NCBI GenBank assembly: GCA_015227615.1
Contig: JAALGZ010000002.1
Location: forward strand, 1,178,001-1,242,000
DNA: 64,000 bases
Reading direction: 5' to 3'
Source of the DNA: Labyrinthula sp. Ha
Taxonomy: Eukaryota > Sar > Bigyra > Labyrinthulida > Labyrinthulaceae
The notes under the pieces are model-generated. The model saw nothing but the letters and a program-made list of their open reading frames with translations, made no database searches and was not told the origin of the DNA. Positions 1 through 12,200 of the stretch are shown piece by piece (position 1 is the first letter of the stretch; every line of letters starts with the position of its first letter). The position numbers and the translations under genes were made by a program.

Positions 1-1172
1 CCAGATTTTGAAAATTTTTCAGCATTAACGTTAACTCAACTTAGTTGCGCCACGCAATGGTTCTCAAGTTTGATAGGGTAATGACTATAGTAGATGAAGA
101 ATATAGTGTTAAGCACTAACAAAGGCACAAATCTAAATAACCTTCTGGACATTTAACCCTCCTTCAACTCTTCAACATTTTCTTTAGTAATTGAATTATT
201 ATTAGACTTTAACTCTCAAGTCGCAATCTTTGTTACAATTTAAGTTAGAGACTTTTCATTTTTCATTATCTTTGTTAATCTGTAACCTGTGAAAGAATAG
301 CCTAGAATTAAACAAAAAAAACTTAGAGATAAGTTAGAATCCGAAACTTTATCGCTTGTCGAGTTAGTTCTCCTATTCTTTAAAGTTAGATAACTCTTTG
401 GTAAGTCTGTTATATCACTGTTCCTTGAAGAAGTAGTCTACTTAGGCCCAGTAATTTAATGCGATTTATTCATATATAAGAATTTAACCAGGAAAAATCT
501 GAGAGCTGGATTATGAATATTTCCGTTATAGAAATAATTATTGAGTATACAGTTAAAATAGTTGGTAGAAAACGGAAACAATAGTCATTATATATATATA
601 TTAAATAGTAGGTACAGTTATATAATACAATATTTTTCGTACTTTCCATGAAGCTGGGAACTGGGACAGTTTTTAGGCAAAGTTTATTATTGGTCAATGT
701 ATATTAATTGCTATTTAAATACAGTAAAAGTGTTCTAATTTTATCAACAACAATTTGTTTAGAAATTTCGTACAGGATATCGCATCGGGCATATTTTCGG
801 AACAGGAAAAAGCCGTGCTAATAAAGCCATTAGACCCAGAATTTAAAGTGCACATAAATTTTGATGATTTTGTGCATTTAGTGTTAAGTAGTATAGTTTA
901 TCATTGTAGTTGATGAAATATTGGTGTAAACTTTGTGTAATACACATATATATATATGTGCATATATATTCTAATGAATCTTAATAACTGCTGACCATGT
1001 ATGAAACAAAATCAGCGATCTAAAAATGAATTGTTCACAGACAAGAAAATTACAGTTTAAAGCTGGATATTTTCACACTCCAAACTAATCAAACATAAAG
1101 TGAACTATTCAATCTCCAAAGCCACTTTTTCTGGAAGAGCTTTCCTCTAAGCAAATAAACTTCACAAATATT
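1..1172. other. AT-rich sequence without a supported gene
   Basis: No open frame here looks like a protein. The stretch holds short TA runs near 590-600 and 945-960. The last 100 bases presumably carry the promoter and leader of the MYB gene that starts at 1173; I recognise no specific element. Confidence 0.5.
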
Positions 1173-1775
1173 ATGAACAAGTTACTTAAAACTGGTCGGT
1201 GGTCAAAAGAAGAAGATGAAAAACTAAAACGCGGAGTTTCTTTAATCGGAAGTAGAAATTGGGTCCAAGTCGGAGAATTTATGAAAAACAGAAACGGAAA
1301 TCAATGTATGCAACGCTGGGTACAAGTCCTTCGTCCTGGATTAAGAAAAGGTGCTTGGACGGATTTAGAAGATAATCTTCTTCGAGAAGTAGTTTATCAA
1401 AAACTTGGTGAAAGAATTCATGAAAAACCTTTTCCAAAACTCACAAGTTGGAAATTTGTAGAAGAGGTGTTACCTTGGAGAACAAGTAAACAGTGTAGAG
1501 AAAGATGGGCACTTTCTTTAGATCCAACTATTAATAAAGAAGAATGGTCAAGTGATGAAGATGAAAGTTTAGTCTCTTTACAGAGACTAGTAGGAAATAA
1601 GTGGACTTTAATAAAAGAGCTTATGAATAATAATAGAACAGAAAATGCCATAAAGTTGAGGCATAAAAAACTTAAAAGAAAACGTCAAGATGTGTATGTT
1701 GAAACTAGTCAGAAAACAAGTCGAGTTAGTTTAGAAGATTTTGCTGAACTTCAGGAATTATTAAACGATAGCTGA
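1173..1775 (+). CDS. Three-repeat MYB DNA-binding protein
   Basis: A 200-residue protein made almost entirely of MYB repeats, so a probable nuclear transcription factor. Repeat 1 (about 9-58) has the spaced tryptophans W10, W30 and W49. Repeat 2 (about 59-118) has W62, W93 and W112, with an expanded loop of roughly ten extra residues between its first and second helices. Repeat 3 (about 121-168) has W125 and W144, but its third tryptophan position is leucine in NAIKLRHKKL. A basic KLKRKR tail follows, and a short acidic end without a known activation domain. Three tandem repeats are the c-MYB/3R-MYB arrangement; plant and animal relatives bind AACGG-type sites in cell-cycle promoters. SNAPc4- or CDC5-like identity is possible but less likely. 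The start is an ATG and no intron is needed. Confidence 0.85.
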   Translation: MNKLLKTGRWSKEEDEKLKRGVSLIGSRNWVQVGEFMKNRNGNQCMQRWVQVLRPGLRKGAWTDLEDNLLREVVYQKLGERIHEKPFPKLTSWKFVEEVLPWRTSKQCRERWALSLDPTINKEEWSSDEDESLVSLQRLVGNKWTLIKELMNNNRTENAIKLRHKKLKRKRQDVYVETSQKTSRVSLEDFAELQELLNDS

Positions 1776-2499
1776 TAAATCGTTAGAATATAAATTTAAA
1801 TATATTCTCTTATGTTAAATTTTGAGTTGTGTTAGTAAACTAATTAAAGTATTTAAATACTAAAGTGAAATGTTCAACAAAAACAAGTATACAGTAAAAA
1901 ACATATAATAACTTCTACTAACCTTTGATGCGAGGCATCAATTGCCTGAATAGGTGTAAATAAGTTTATGAGCAAGTCTTTGGTATTGTGATGTATTACT
2001 TGTTCATAGAGACTAGGGTCCTCTGATTCCAGAACATTATATAAATGAAAATGTACAGGTTCTAGGTGGCTGAGATATCTAGAACTTGAAGAAACAACCT
2101 ATTCTAATAGATGGTTTTTATTGTTTTTCTTTCTCATTATTCTCCTATTTTATTTCGGCATTCTCTTTCCTCCATTTTGTTTATCCCGACCATCACTTTC
2201 AAGTTCCAGGCCAACTCAGCAATAGCGTATATTGTAAACAAATGATAATTTCAATACAAACCCTTCCCAATATTATACCTCATAAAAAGTTAACCTCCAA
2301 TAACATTCTTCTCAACTCCTTGCTCTTGATACAATCTTAAAACCATAGTAATGCAACACTGTGTTCCCTACTATTTTACTCTACTAACCGTTAACACAGT
2401 ATACTTAATAGTTCAGAACAGAGTTTTTTAATTATGCAAAGCTTTCCACAAAGTTTAAGATCGAGAATTTTCACCGAATGATTCGAAAAAACAATTTTT
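1776..2499. other. Intergenic, AT-rich
   Basis: Lies between the 3' ends of two convergent genes. An open frame of 84 codons at 2086-2340 (+) has no protein-like character, and nothing else stands out. Confidence 0.4.
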
Positions 2500-3648
2500 T
2501 CAAAAGTTATCCATTTTTAGCCTCAGTTTGACTCCTTTGTAAAAACATAACATTAGTTGAACAGGTTCGACAGGGAAAGCTGTACTAACAGATTTTATAC
2601 ATATTTTGTTCGAAGGTGATGGGGATTTGAACATCAAAACAGATCCTAACGCATTTGGAATAATTTGAAAAGACATTCTCTCTACGTCAAAATACATCCC
2701 TGATTTTACAGTCACAGCCAACTTTGAATTCCTAAAGATTCCTGTAACAACCAAAACTGGAACAGGGTTAGATTTTGGCGTATGAATAGCAAAATTGATA
2801 CTTTGAAAATCAAAATGGATATTTTTAAACTCTGCAGGACAATAAAATAAAACTTCTTTTGTATTTAAATCAACTACGTTGTATTCTCTGACAAAAGAGT
2901 TGAAAAAACTTGGGTTCTGAAATAAGTCATTTTTATAAACAAGATACATCGCATCAGTAAATTCAATGAAGTTTTCATTTTTAACATCTAGCTTGTATCT
3001 TAAGTATTTTGAACAATTATTATCTGTTTCAACTGATTTGAGACGAATATTTCCATACTTTTGTTTTTCACGGTTGAACATTTCGTTTGTCGCCTTTTTC
3101 ATTTTAGATTTTTTTGGAAACGGATTTCTTTTTTCCAAACTATTTAAATTTATCCCTGCTTTTGAATTAAGTTCAGGAATTTCTGTAAGTTTAATACTGC
3201 TTACAATCAAATCCTTCAACACTTTTTGAAAATTCTGTAGTTCAAAAAATGGAAAATGTTCTCTTAGACGGGAAAATTTTCCTGTAATATATCTTTCAGA
3301 TTCTAAAATTAATATTTCTTTTCTTAAAATTTCATTTTGTTTTAACAGATAATAATTTTCCCATTTTGAAACATATTTTTTTGATACGTTAGAGTAACGG
3401 TCAAGTACACAATTTAGTGAAGTTACATGTTTTTTCAAGTGAATAAGTTCAGACTCTAAGTGTGCATATTTCTTTTCTATTTCAATTTCTTTTTGTTTTA
3501 ACCCAGTTCTATACTTTTTCATAGCCCTTTTGACATATTCGTTTCTTTCTTTTCTTGTCCAAGTAGCAACTGGTTTAAAATCTGCGTCTATCAAAGCACC
3601 TCTTTCAAATAATTTATCGCCAAATGTTTCTGACTCTTTCGGCAACAT
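2500..3648 (-). CDS. Coiled-coil protein with a bZIP-like basic stretch, function unknown
   Basis: About 382 residues from the first ATG (3648); the frame stays open only about 40 bases further upstream, without another ATG. Residues about 30-75 are rich in Arg/Lys, with RKERN then a long charged helix, loosely like a bZIP basic region running into a coiled coil (to about 125). A Lys-rich middle region follows. The last 160 residues look globular and mainly beta, rich in hydrophobic strands (for example VPVLVVTGIF). I do not recognise the family. The basic-helix resemblance is weak and should not be read as proof of DNA binding. It runs convergently to the MYB gene with about 720 bp between them. 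A short 5' exon could be missing. Confidence 0.7.
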   Translation of the reverse strand: MLPKESETFGDKLFERGALIDADFKPVATWTRKERNEYVKRAMKKYRTGLKQKEIEIEKKYAHLESELIHLKKHVTSLNCVLDRYSNVSKKYVSKWENYYLLKQNEILRKEILILESERYITGKFSRLREHFPFFELQNFQKVLKDLIVSSIKLTEIPELNSKAGINLNSLEKRNPFPKKSKMKKATNEMFNREKQKYGNIRLKSVETDNNCSKYLRYKLDVKNENFIEFTDAMYLVYKNDLFQNPSFFNSFVREYNVVDLNTKEVLFYCPAEFKNIHFDFQSINFAIHTPKSNPVPVLVVTGIFRNSKLAVTVKSGMYFDVERMSFQIIPNALGSVLMFKSPSPSNKICIKSVSTAFPVEPVQLMLCFYKGVKLRLKMDNF

Positions 3649-6600
3649 TTCCAATGTTTTTCCGTATAAGAATTTATTCTTCTATTCTTAGTTAGCTACA
3701 ATAGAGAAAGTGTAAATTCTTACCGTGCGTTTTCCTATGTTTACGTAAAACTCTTCCCAAATAGGTTACTTTTTACAATTCTTCGGTATTCCGATAACGG
3801 CTTATCGGAATGTTTCGGATTCTTTTAAGATTTGTTTTTTTTTCTACTGGTAAGAGTAAAAAAATGGATTTGAGTGATCCTTATTCAATTTCTCGTCCGT
3901 TAAGAGCTAAACAGAGATATATCATATATGTATAATCTACAAAAATATAAAAAAAGGAAATATATTGATTCGAAATCTGAAAAATATGACTTCTCTTGTT
4001 AGTATAAGTTTTATTTAAAAGATAATTTCGATCCTTGTTTACAAATTATCTTTTTGAAAAACTCCAGAACTACTAATTTTACAGTTAAAGATAAGAAGTC
4101 AACTACCACTTACTCCTTGTTCTAGTGAACCCTAGCATTCGCATTTCCTAACGAAGATGTTTTTACATTGCAGAAATAAAGTATCACTTAACCTGACTTA
4201 CATACTCAACAAACGATTCTTTTTGACTGACAACAAAAAAGTAATTGGAGTTGAACATGATAATGATTGAATCATACATACACAGTTCTGAATATGATAC
4301 AGTCATTAATTTGGTTCTCAAAACGTGCACACAAGATATCTTAGGAAGTCATGCAAATGCTTTGCTTGATACTTAGGAGGTTTCAGATTATCTCCCTCCC
4401 TTTTTAGGCTAATGAGGTAATCATGGTGATTTTGGACGAATGTAGTTACGAAATGCTATGTAAGGTGTTTGATTGCTTTAACTGGCGTAATACATAAAGC
4501 CCCTTATCTTGATGCTCTCCCCAAAGAGAAGCGAGCGTCGAGTCAAGTCTAGTGGGACTACGTTTTTGAGCAAAGTATTCAGAAAATACACCTTGTCTTG
4601 TCACCTAAGTTTAATTGAATCTAACTTTTCAACTTTTTACTGCAGCATCGATTTATATAATGGAGTCATTTTTCGTGAATAATTGGTTTAATATTATATA
4701 TAGAGCAGATATTGACTATTAAGAGTGAAGCTGGTTTTTCTTGTTACAGACCAAGTATAGAAAGGAGTTCATGATCCTATGCCTTTAACAGATAAAATTT
4801 GGTATAAAGGTTAGAAAGAAAATCTTCAATTTTCTTGCTAGCATAACTCATTCTTGGAGATTTTAATAAATACGATGGTATTTTAGGTCTTTTATGCTGC
4901 TCTGTTTCATGTAGAGTATAAATCTACTTAGTGTTGCTCCTAGACTCTAATCTCATTAATGTATGTAGCCAACAAGAATTTTGATTATCTTTCTCAGTTA
5001 TTTCATCACTATAGACTTAGAAACCAGATTCCTTTTATGAAACAGTCTTTTCATTCATTTTCAAAAATCCCTGGAAATCAAAATACTTCTTCGGGTGTAT
5101 GCAACTAAAATTATTTCTGCAGAGTTCGGATGCTGAATGAATATAAGTCTTGTTAGAAGAATAATCTGACAGAAAACGCGGGGGTACATGCTGTAATAAG
5201 ACCCCTGCTTCTTATTCCATTATATATATATATGATTAGGTATCATCTAAATTCCTAGTGCATATTCAAAAATATAGAATCAACTTGGTGAATACATGCC
5301 TAGCAAAATTAGTAAGCTTTTTAATACAAACCTTCCTCTAATTTAAATTAAGATGCTCTCACAAACAAACATGTCAGAGCTATGCAGAGTTCTGTCTTTT
5401 TTCTAGACTGAAAACATTTCTAGCTCACATTAGTAAGAGCCTGATGTATTCTTAGGCTTAGTATGATACCTCAATTTAGCTTTGAGCCTTTATCAAGCTC
5501 CCGGAAAATAGCCCCACTTTGTATAAGTAAAGAACTACAGGTCCCTTTTGACTGGCAGTAGTTGAAATGAAAGTAACAGTTTCCATATAACTTCATATAT
5601 TTCCTTTGATACTCCTTAGACACTTAGGTATGAACGGTAGTATGTGCAGAGTTGAAAGGAAAATTGTTTGAGTAATGCTAACTAAGATGGAAACTTTCTT
5701 ACTTAATCAGCACATTATAATCAACAAGAGTAGATATACCTGCACCCATAGTAGAAAGGTAAAAAATTTATGAAGTTTGTTACAATTATTAGATGTGGGA
5801 TAGAATAGTGTCGCGTCTACAAACACTAGTTGCAAAGTTAGCTCTCTGCAGTCACAGGGCTTAGCAAGACTGACATGTTTGGTTATTAATGATGAGGTAT
5901 AAGAGAATTCTTGTACACAAAGCACGAAGAAAATGTGCGTTCAAAATGCTACTCTTCAAGGGTAGCAGCAAAACTAGATGCTTTGGTTAGAAACGTTCTA
6001 GCGTACAATAGTATGACCAATGTCTTTGAAAACTAGATAAAAGTTTGAAGCAATTACTGAGAGTACTACTGCTCTGGGATGAGCAACAGCTATAGCTGTA
6101 TAATAAAGCGATTGAATCGTGTTAAGCAATGATTAGAGGAATGCAGCTACATACTTTAGGTTTTTCTTCTACCACAATAACAATACCAATCTCATTTTCT
6201 CAGAGAGACGTTTAAATTAACTATAGTCTGCTCATGTCTACTAAGGAAATTGAAATGTAATTTGCTAAGCATTCTAATGTATCTTCGAGACACACAGAAC
6301 CTAATAATTTATTGGAAGTTATATTCAAGCGTAGAAAGTCATACATTTGCAAACAACTGTCATATCCAGAAATGTAAGTTACTGAAGAAACAAGCTTCCC
6401 TAAGGTATATATCATGAATATAGGCCTGTTTATTGCAGTTGGATGGCATATATCAAGCAAGCTAATAAAATATCATAAAATAAACAAAAACTAATCAGTT
6501 TGAGCCCCTTTTATATTGGTTGTTAGATTTTGGTACTTAGATTTGGCGTATCATATGTGGAGCTATTAGGAAACAACTGATTACGTTAGGTGCACCTGGT

Positions 6601-7635
6601 CTCATAAACACTGACTTAAGCTACGAATAAATGTTTTTGTTAATCTAGAAAAAATATTAAAAGCGCCTGGCTTTTGGAAATTTTCAACTTGACTGCAAGA
6701 GCTGATGTTCTCTATCTTTTAACGAAAAAAGTTTCTCCAAGGGGTACAACATTCTTAATAATCCGTTCATATAGTTTAGACTTTTGTTTTCTTTTTTCAT
6801 GAAATATTTTTAGTGTTAAGGGCTCACATATTTATCGGCTAGACATGTATGTGGCAACTTGTTTTATTGTCCTGTTCGCTAGAGTTACTCTTTAAGGTTT
6901 TAAATCCAGTACAAGTATAGCGCTTATTAATAGCTTTTTCTTAGATTTTAATAATCGCTGGTCTTCTATCTGGAAGCAACCCTAAGTAGATTCCTTGGGA
7001 TAGAACTATTATGCTCTTGTTTCAAAAAGTTAATGTTATTATTTGCAATAATTTTCCAACATATTTGTAAACAAGTCAACTACCTTTACAATATATTTGG
7101 GGGTTCTTATTGTAAAAAAAATAACGGTAGTTCACGGAATATTTCTCCTAACCTTGATATCCGTTGTTAACAATAAGCTAATTTTGAACATTTAAGTTTC
7201 CGGTAGTTAACAGTAAGTACGATAAGAAATCCTAAATATACTTTACAAATAATATTACTCTGTACAAACTAGTGTAAACAATGTAATTTTTCAGAAAAAA
7301 CCACAAACAATAAGTTATCTTTTTCTGCTTTGATTCTATAAGAATTTTTAACTTAAAATATTTTTTTTATCAATATATAAGATTAATTTAATAAAACTTA
7401 TTTCTCTTTTCAAGTTTAGTTTTCTTTTCTTATAATATATATAGAACTATATTCCCTAATAAACCAGTAAAAGAAGTTATCAAAGACACACACTATTTAA
7501 ATTACTCCCGTTTAATTTCAACACGTAATTACCCAAAATATTTACTCCTGCCTATCCGTTAAAGAGATATCGAATAATTGTGTTCCAAAAACGCAATTGG
7601 GTCAACAAATCTCGCAAACAGAATAAAATAACAAA
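3649..7635. other. Large gap without a supported gene
   Basis: About 4 kb without a long credible reading frame. One patch near 4410-4620 (+) reads like protein in two adjoining frames and has GT/AG pairs at plausible spacing, but I could not confirm an exon. The 72- and 79-codon frames at 5707-5925 and 6221-6460 (-) look random. P450 promoter sequence should lie just before 7636. Confidence 0.4.
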
Positions 7636-9222
7636 ATGAATAAAGTAAAATTAGGTATAAAAATCACATGTGTATATCTTACATCAAAGTTTTTATACAA
7701 ACTTCACCTCTGGTATCATGCTGTGAGACATATACGAAATTTGGAAAAGAAATGCAGAGAATTTAGAGTTGCTGAAGAATTTATAACACATCCTTTTGCC
7801 TATGTTACAGTTTTCTTGAAGAACAGATCTAGGTTTGCACATTTTAGACAGGAGCTATTTAAAAAGTACACAGATAACTATACAAATGAGGTTCATACAC
7901 TGTTACTTCCCTACACTGTGATGTCTCCTAAAGTAATTTCATGGACAATCGACAAAAACTTCACGAAAACAATACTGAAGGACAAGTTTGATATCTACAC
8001 AAAAGCCCGTAATTCACCCGTAAAGGATATATTCAAAAGTGGGATTGTAAGTACACAACATGGGTCTCTTTCTCCTGATAAGGGTCGTGGATGGAATTAT
8101 CAACGAAAAACTGGGATTAAATTGTTTACCCGATCTTCTTTTAATGGACAAATTGCGGATGTGATCAGTGCTAAATGTGAAAATTTAGTTGCAAAAATTG
8201 AAGCTGAGCATGAGAAAAATCCAAAGGAAAGCTTTGTACTGAAGCCTGAACTTTATCACCTTGCTTTTTGTGTTATTGGAGCTGTTGGATTTGGGCTTGA
8301 TTTTGAGCAGTTGGAAGAAGGAGAAGAATATCAAAGATGTTTTGACTCGATACTTAAGCTTGGATTCACACGACTCTTCACTATTGGATATTGGCTTCCT
8401 TTTGGATTGGGTAAGCTAATACCTGGAGTTGAAAAAAATTTTACAGAAACTTTAAAAAAGATGGATGATTTTTGTAAAAAAATTGCCAAGTCGAAGAATA
8501 AATTGTCTATCGCTGAACAGCAGAAGCAGAATGATTTACTTTCATTTTTTCTTGTAAATAAATCTGCTATGCAACCTAAAGATACAAAAGTTTCAGATAT
8601 TATACTTAATTTTATGTTTGCTGGGCGCGATACATCTTCAATTGTTATGAGTTTTGCTGTCTATTTCTTGGTTGTTAATCCTGATGTTCAAGAGAAAGTG
8701 TATCAAGAGATTAAAGAAAAACTTGGTGAAAAGAAACCAACTCTAGAAGATTTTAAGAAATTGAAATATTTAGATGCAGTTGTTTTTGAAACTATGAGAC
8801 TAAACCCACCGGTTCAAAGTGATGGAAAACATGTGCAAAGAGATGATTACTATAATTCAGCAGTTTTATTTGAAAAAGGAACATGCTGTTCATTTGATAT
8901 CTTTTCGATGGGAAGAAATCCTCGTGTATATGAGAATCCAGAACAGTTTTATCCTGAAAGATGGGTAGATGAAAACAGAGAAATACAAACTTTTGATGAA
9001 TACGAGTTTCCTGTATTTCAAGGAGGTCCTAGAATTTGTTTAGGCAAAGATTTGGCTCTTTTAGAAATTAAATCTTTTGTAGTTTCACTTTTTAGAAAGT
9101 TTAGAGTTCGGTTTGATGAAAGTGAACTCTCAGGTACGAAACCCCATGAACCTTTATATGGATCAACAATGGTTGGCAGTTATAAGAATAACTTGAAAAT
9201 ATTAGTTGAGCCTAGAGTATAA
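7636..9222 (+). CDS. Cytochrome P450, CYP86/CYP4-clan type
   Basis: A full-length 528-residue P450, a heme monooxygenase expected on the ER membrane. Visible landmarks: a hydrophobic N-terminal anchor (about 5-30), the C-helix W153-x-x-x-R157, the I-helix oxygen-binding motif AGRDTS (about 329-334), the K-helix E385-x-x-R388, PERW (440-443) and the heme loop FQGGPRICLG (461-470) with the axial ligand Cys468. The AGRDTT-type I-helix, the long tail and the FQGGPR heme loop resemble the plant and fungal fatty-acid omega-hydroxylases (CYP86, CYP704, CYP52). Fatty acid hydroxylation is therefore the best guess, although substrate cannot be read from sequence. No intron is required. The gene stands alone, with kilobases of empty DNA on both sides. 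Confidence 0.93.
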   Translation: MNKVKLGIKITCVYLTSKFLYKLHLWYHAVRHIRNLEKKCREFRVAEEFITHPFAYVTVFLKNRSRFAHFRQELFKKYTDNYTNEVHTLLLPYTVMSPKVISWTIDKNFTKTILKDKFDIYTKARNSPVKDIFKSGIVSTQHGSLSPDKGRGWNYQRKTGIKLFTRSSFNGQIADVISAKCENLVAKIEAEHEKNPKESFVLKPELYHLAFCVIGAVGFGLDFEQLEEGEEYQRCFDSILKLGFTRLFTIGYWLPFGLGKLIPGVEKNFTETLKKMDDFCKKIAKSKNKLSIAEQQKQNDLLSFFLVNKSAMQPKDTKVSDIILNFMFAGRDTSSIVMSFAVYFLVVNPDVQEKVYQEIKEKLGEKKPTLEDFKKLKYLDAVVFETMRLNPPVQSDGKHVQRDDYYNSAVLFEKGTCCSFDIFSMGRNPRVYENPEQFYPERWVDENREIQTFDEYEFPVFQGGPRICLGKDLALLEIKSFVVSLFRKFRVRFDESELSGTKPHEPLYGSTMVGSYKNNLKILVEPRV

Positions 9223-12200
9223 TGATAAATCTTAAATTTTACAGTTTAAATCTTATACTCTTTCTGGCATGCTGTTTTTTTCTCATTATTGTGACTGAAT
9301 TTTATAGTGTGTGTCCTTAGCTTTTTGACGATCATTTTATTCAGATGTAACAATTATAGTTGTTCATCTCATCATTATGAGCCCTGCTGTAGTAATTTTT
9401 ATTTTGCAAAGACAATCTGTCAATTTTTATTGTGTGTGTGAACTACAGGTCTTACAACAGTACACTTCTTAGTTGATTCCCTTCTTCATTTTTTTGCAAT
9501 AAAGAGTTCAATGTACATATTGTCAGATTAAATCTTAGACAAAGTATATTTTTCGGTATGGAGGTGTTAAGTAGGTCTCTCATGACTTACTAAGATTTAA
9601 TTTTCTGACGATTTAAAAAATTCTTATATTAAACACTTGAACCATAGATATATCCTATGGATGAAGAGATTTAAAGTATAACCCAGTGAAAGAAGCAAGA
9701 TTCTTACATGTTGAAAATATTTCCGTGGTGAAGCACTAACTTTGGCATCTACTATAGGTGACAATAGGAAAAGTTACAGAATGAATTTTATCATGGTATG
9801 AACATAGAAGAATGACAACCCAGAAGCCTCGCAATCGCTTTTCATTATGATCAATCTATGTTTGAACTGTTCTTATGAAAAGGTTGAACAAATAAGGGAG
9901 GGTAGAAGTAATATTTTGGCACTTTCCTAATAAAGATTATTTTACGGAATTTTATGTTGCGACTATATATCATTGTTTGATATCTCTAGTACCCTCTGTT
10001 ATCATGTAAGCGAAGAACTGCGGTATGAGTCAGATTGGGGCTTCGCTTAAATCTTAATTGGACATACTAAGGGGAGTTTTTTGACCGAAGTTGCTGGTAT
10101 TATTAGGTTGAACCAATAAGGGCTCATGATCTAACTGCCTAGAGTAATAATACACACTATTAGGTACTTTAAAATGTATAATCCATAGGTAGTCAATGAA
10201 TGGGTAGACAAAATAAAGTACAATTTGCTATAGTGTTGTATTCATAAAAAATTTAAGGGTTTCTCCTAATATTATGCAAATAATGCTAACATGACTCTAA
10301 CTTATATTCTATACGTGGTTGAGAATATCATGTCTGACTCGGTTGCTATGATATTCTTCAACTCTGCAATAACCATTTATCAAATTTCATATTCTTAAGC
10401 TTCATTGTGGGCCATATGTTTTCCAGAAAATAGTATCACAGTGCTAAGGGGTGTCAGCAGATTTTTAGGCTTAAATCTCGTAACATTTACATTTAAGAAA
10501 ACAGGGATTTAACTAGTCTAACCTAACATAAGGCTTAACGAAAATTTTTCATTGGCAAGACTTTCAAATTATCTGAATTAGCGGGCTAGATGTGTCTTCC
10601 AGCCCCATTTCATAAGATGGGAACTTTTCCGTGTGTTCCTCCCTTCTGGGTTTCATTTACATAATATTTAGATCGTTCGTCTAAGATAGATGGTTTACTT
10701 TTCAAATACTAGACATATTAGATACTGAATAAAACTTCCCGTTTCTCAGAAGTTCTAAGGTTTTACTAAGTTGCAATATTTAGATTTTTTCACGAGATAA
10801 ATTATCATGATACTCTTTATGCCTTTTGAGGGCTAAACTCCTCAGGAAACAATGTGTGTATGTAATATTGGACAGACAATCTAGTACTATGTGACCTGGA
10901 GACAAAATTTGTTGAGGCTAAGTGCGACTGAAATTTATTAGATTTTACTCCCTTAGGACATATCTCTCACGAAAGAAGAGTAATATGCTTATCTTACTGA
11001 ATTCTGTTTTTGAAAATTTGACGAGCTAGTGGCACTTTGGTCTATAAACTATAGATCTAGGGTCAAAGAATACATACACGACTATCCGTATTCCATAGAT
11101 CAAACCGTCGTTATTTTTTTCTAAAACTTAAGTTTTTTTCATGCTTACGGATCATATTATGCATCTCTTTGAAATCATGTTCTAAACCTGCCCCTGATAA
11201 TCGCTTCTTGTTTTCATATTTTGTGTAAAGTGAAGTTCTTAGATTTTATTATTTTCGATAACTTTTGTTTTAGTTGAGAGTAACCTAATCGCGCTGATTT
11301 AATTCGCCTTGAGAAGAGTTCAGTATTGAATGAAGAAACTGTGGTATAGAACTAACTCTTAGAAATGCTCTTGCTCTGCATACTTAATCATGGAGGTCCA
11401 ATGCTCTTAGCCGTTATTTTGCAATATATATTATTAGTTCAAGATCGTGTAAGCTAGCGGACACTATAAGAATCAACTGGAATTGAAGCTGACTATATAC
11501 CTCTGTACGCAAAAACTTATTAAACTGCAATCAATACTTTCAATTTTTTTCCTGCTGTTAAGTCTGGGGATGCTTAAATATATTGAGAATGATAGAATAT
11601 ATTTTCCACATATTTGTTCAAATATAATGTAATACTCATTTATCTATCAATAGGACCTTTTTTGTTTAGTTCTAGTTAGGGGTACCGTTTCATATTATCA
11701 TGATGTATAAAATGAGATTTGAAGAATTTTAATTTAATTTGGGTGATGTTAAGGCTTTCCAGGTAATTATATGTGAGTTTTAATGTTATCATGAGGATCA
11801 TTATAGATTCTGATCATATTACGCATCAGCTTATTCGCCTCAGTACATTGCTCTAATAAGAACATTGAAGACGACGGTCGTTCACTGGAAAAATATTTCT
11901 GGCAATATCTGTTTCTCTTTTAGTTCTAGATTATTCGGACCATATATAATGATTTTCATACAACGCAAAAAATGGTATGAGAAAATATGCGGACGATTTG
12001 ACGCTTGAAGATGTTGTATAGGTATCGTTTGAGATATTATGATATATAAAAAAAACTCATATATATCATTTGCGGAATATCGAAGCTCGAATAGAAAAAT
12101 CCGAACTCAAGATCCTCGATAATATCCTTCGAGTTTTGATATTAGTTCCTCAAACGGTATCCCTAATCGCAATGATCATAGATTGAAGCTACTCTCGCTG

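Noticed and set aside
7636-9222. Ciliate nuclear code considered because of the tiny introns
   Set aside because: TAA, TAG and TGA all terminate full-length recognisable genes, so stop-codon reassignment is not supported.
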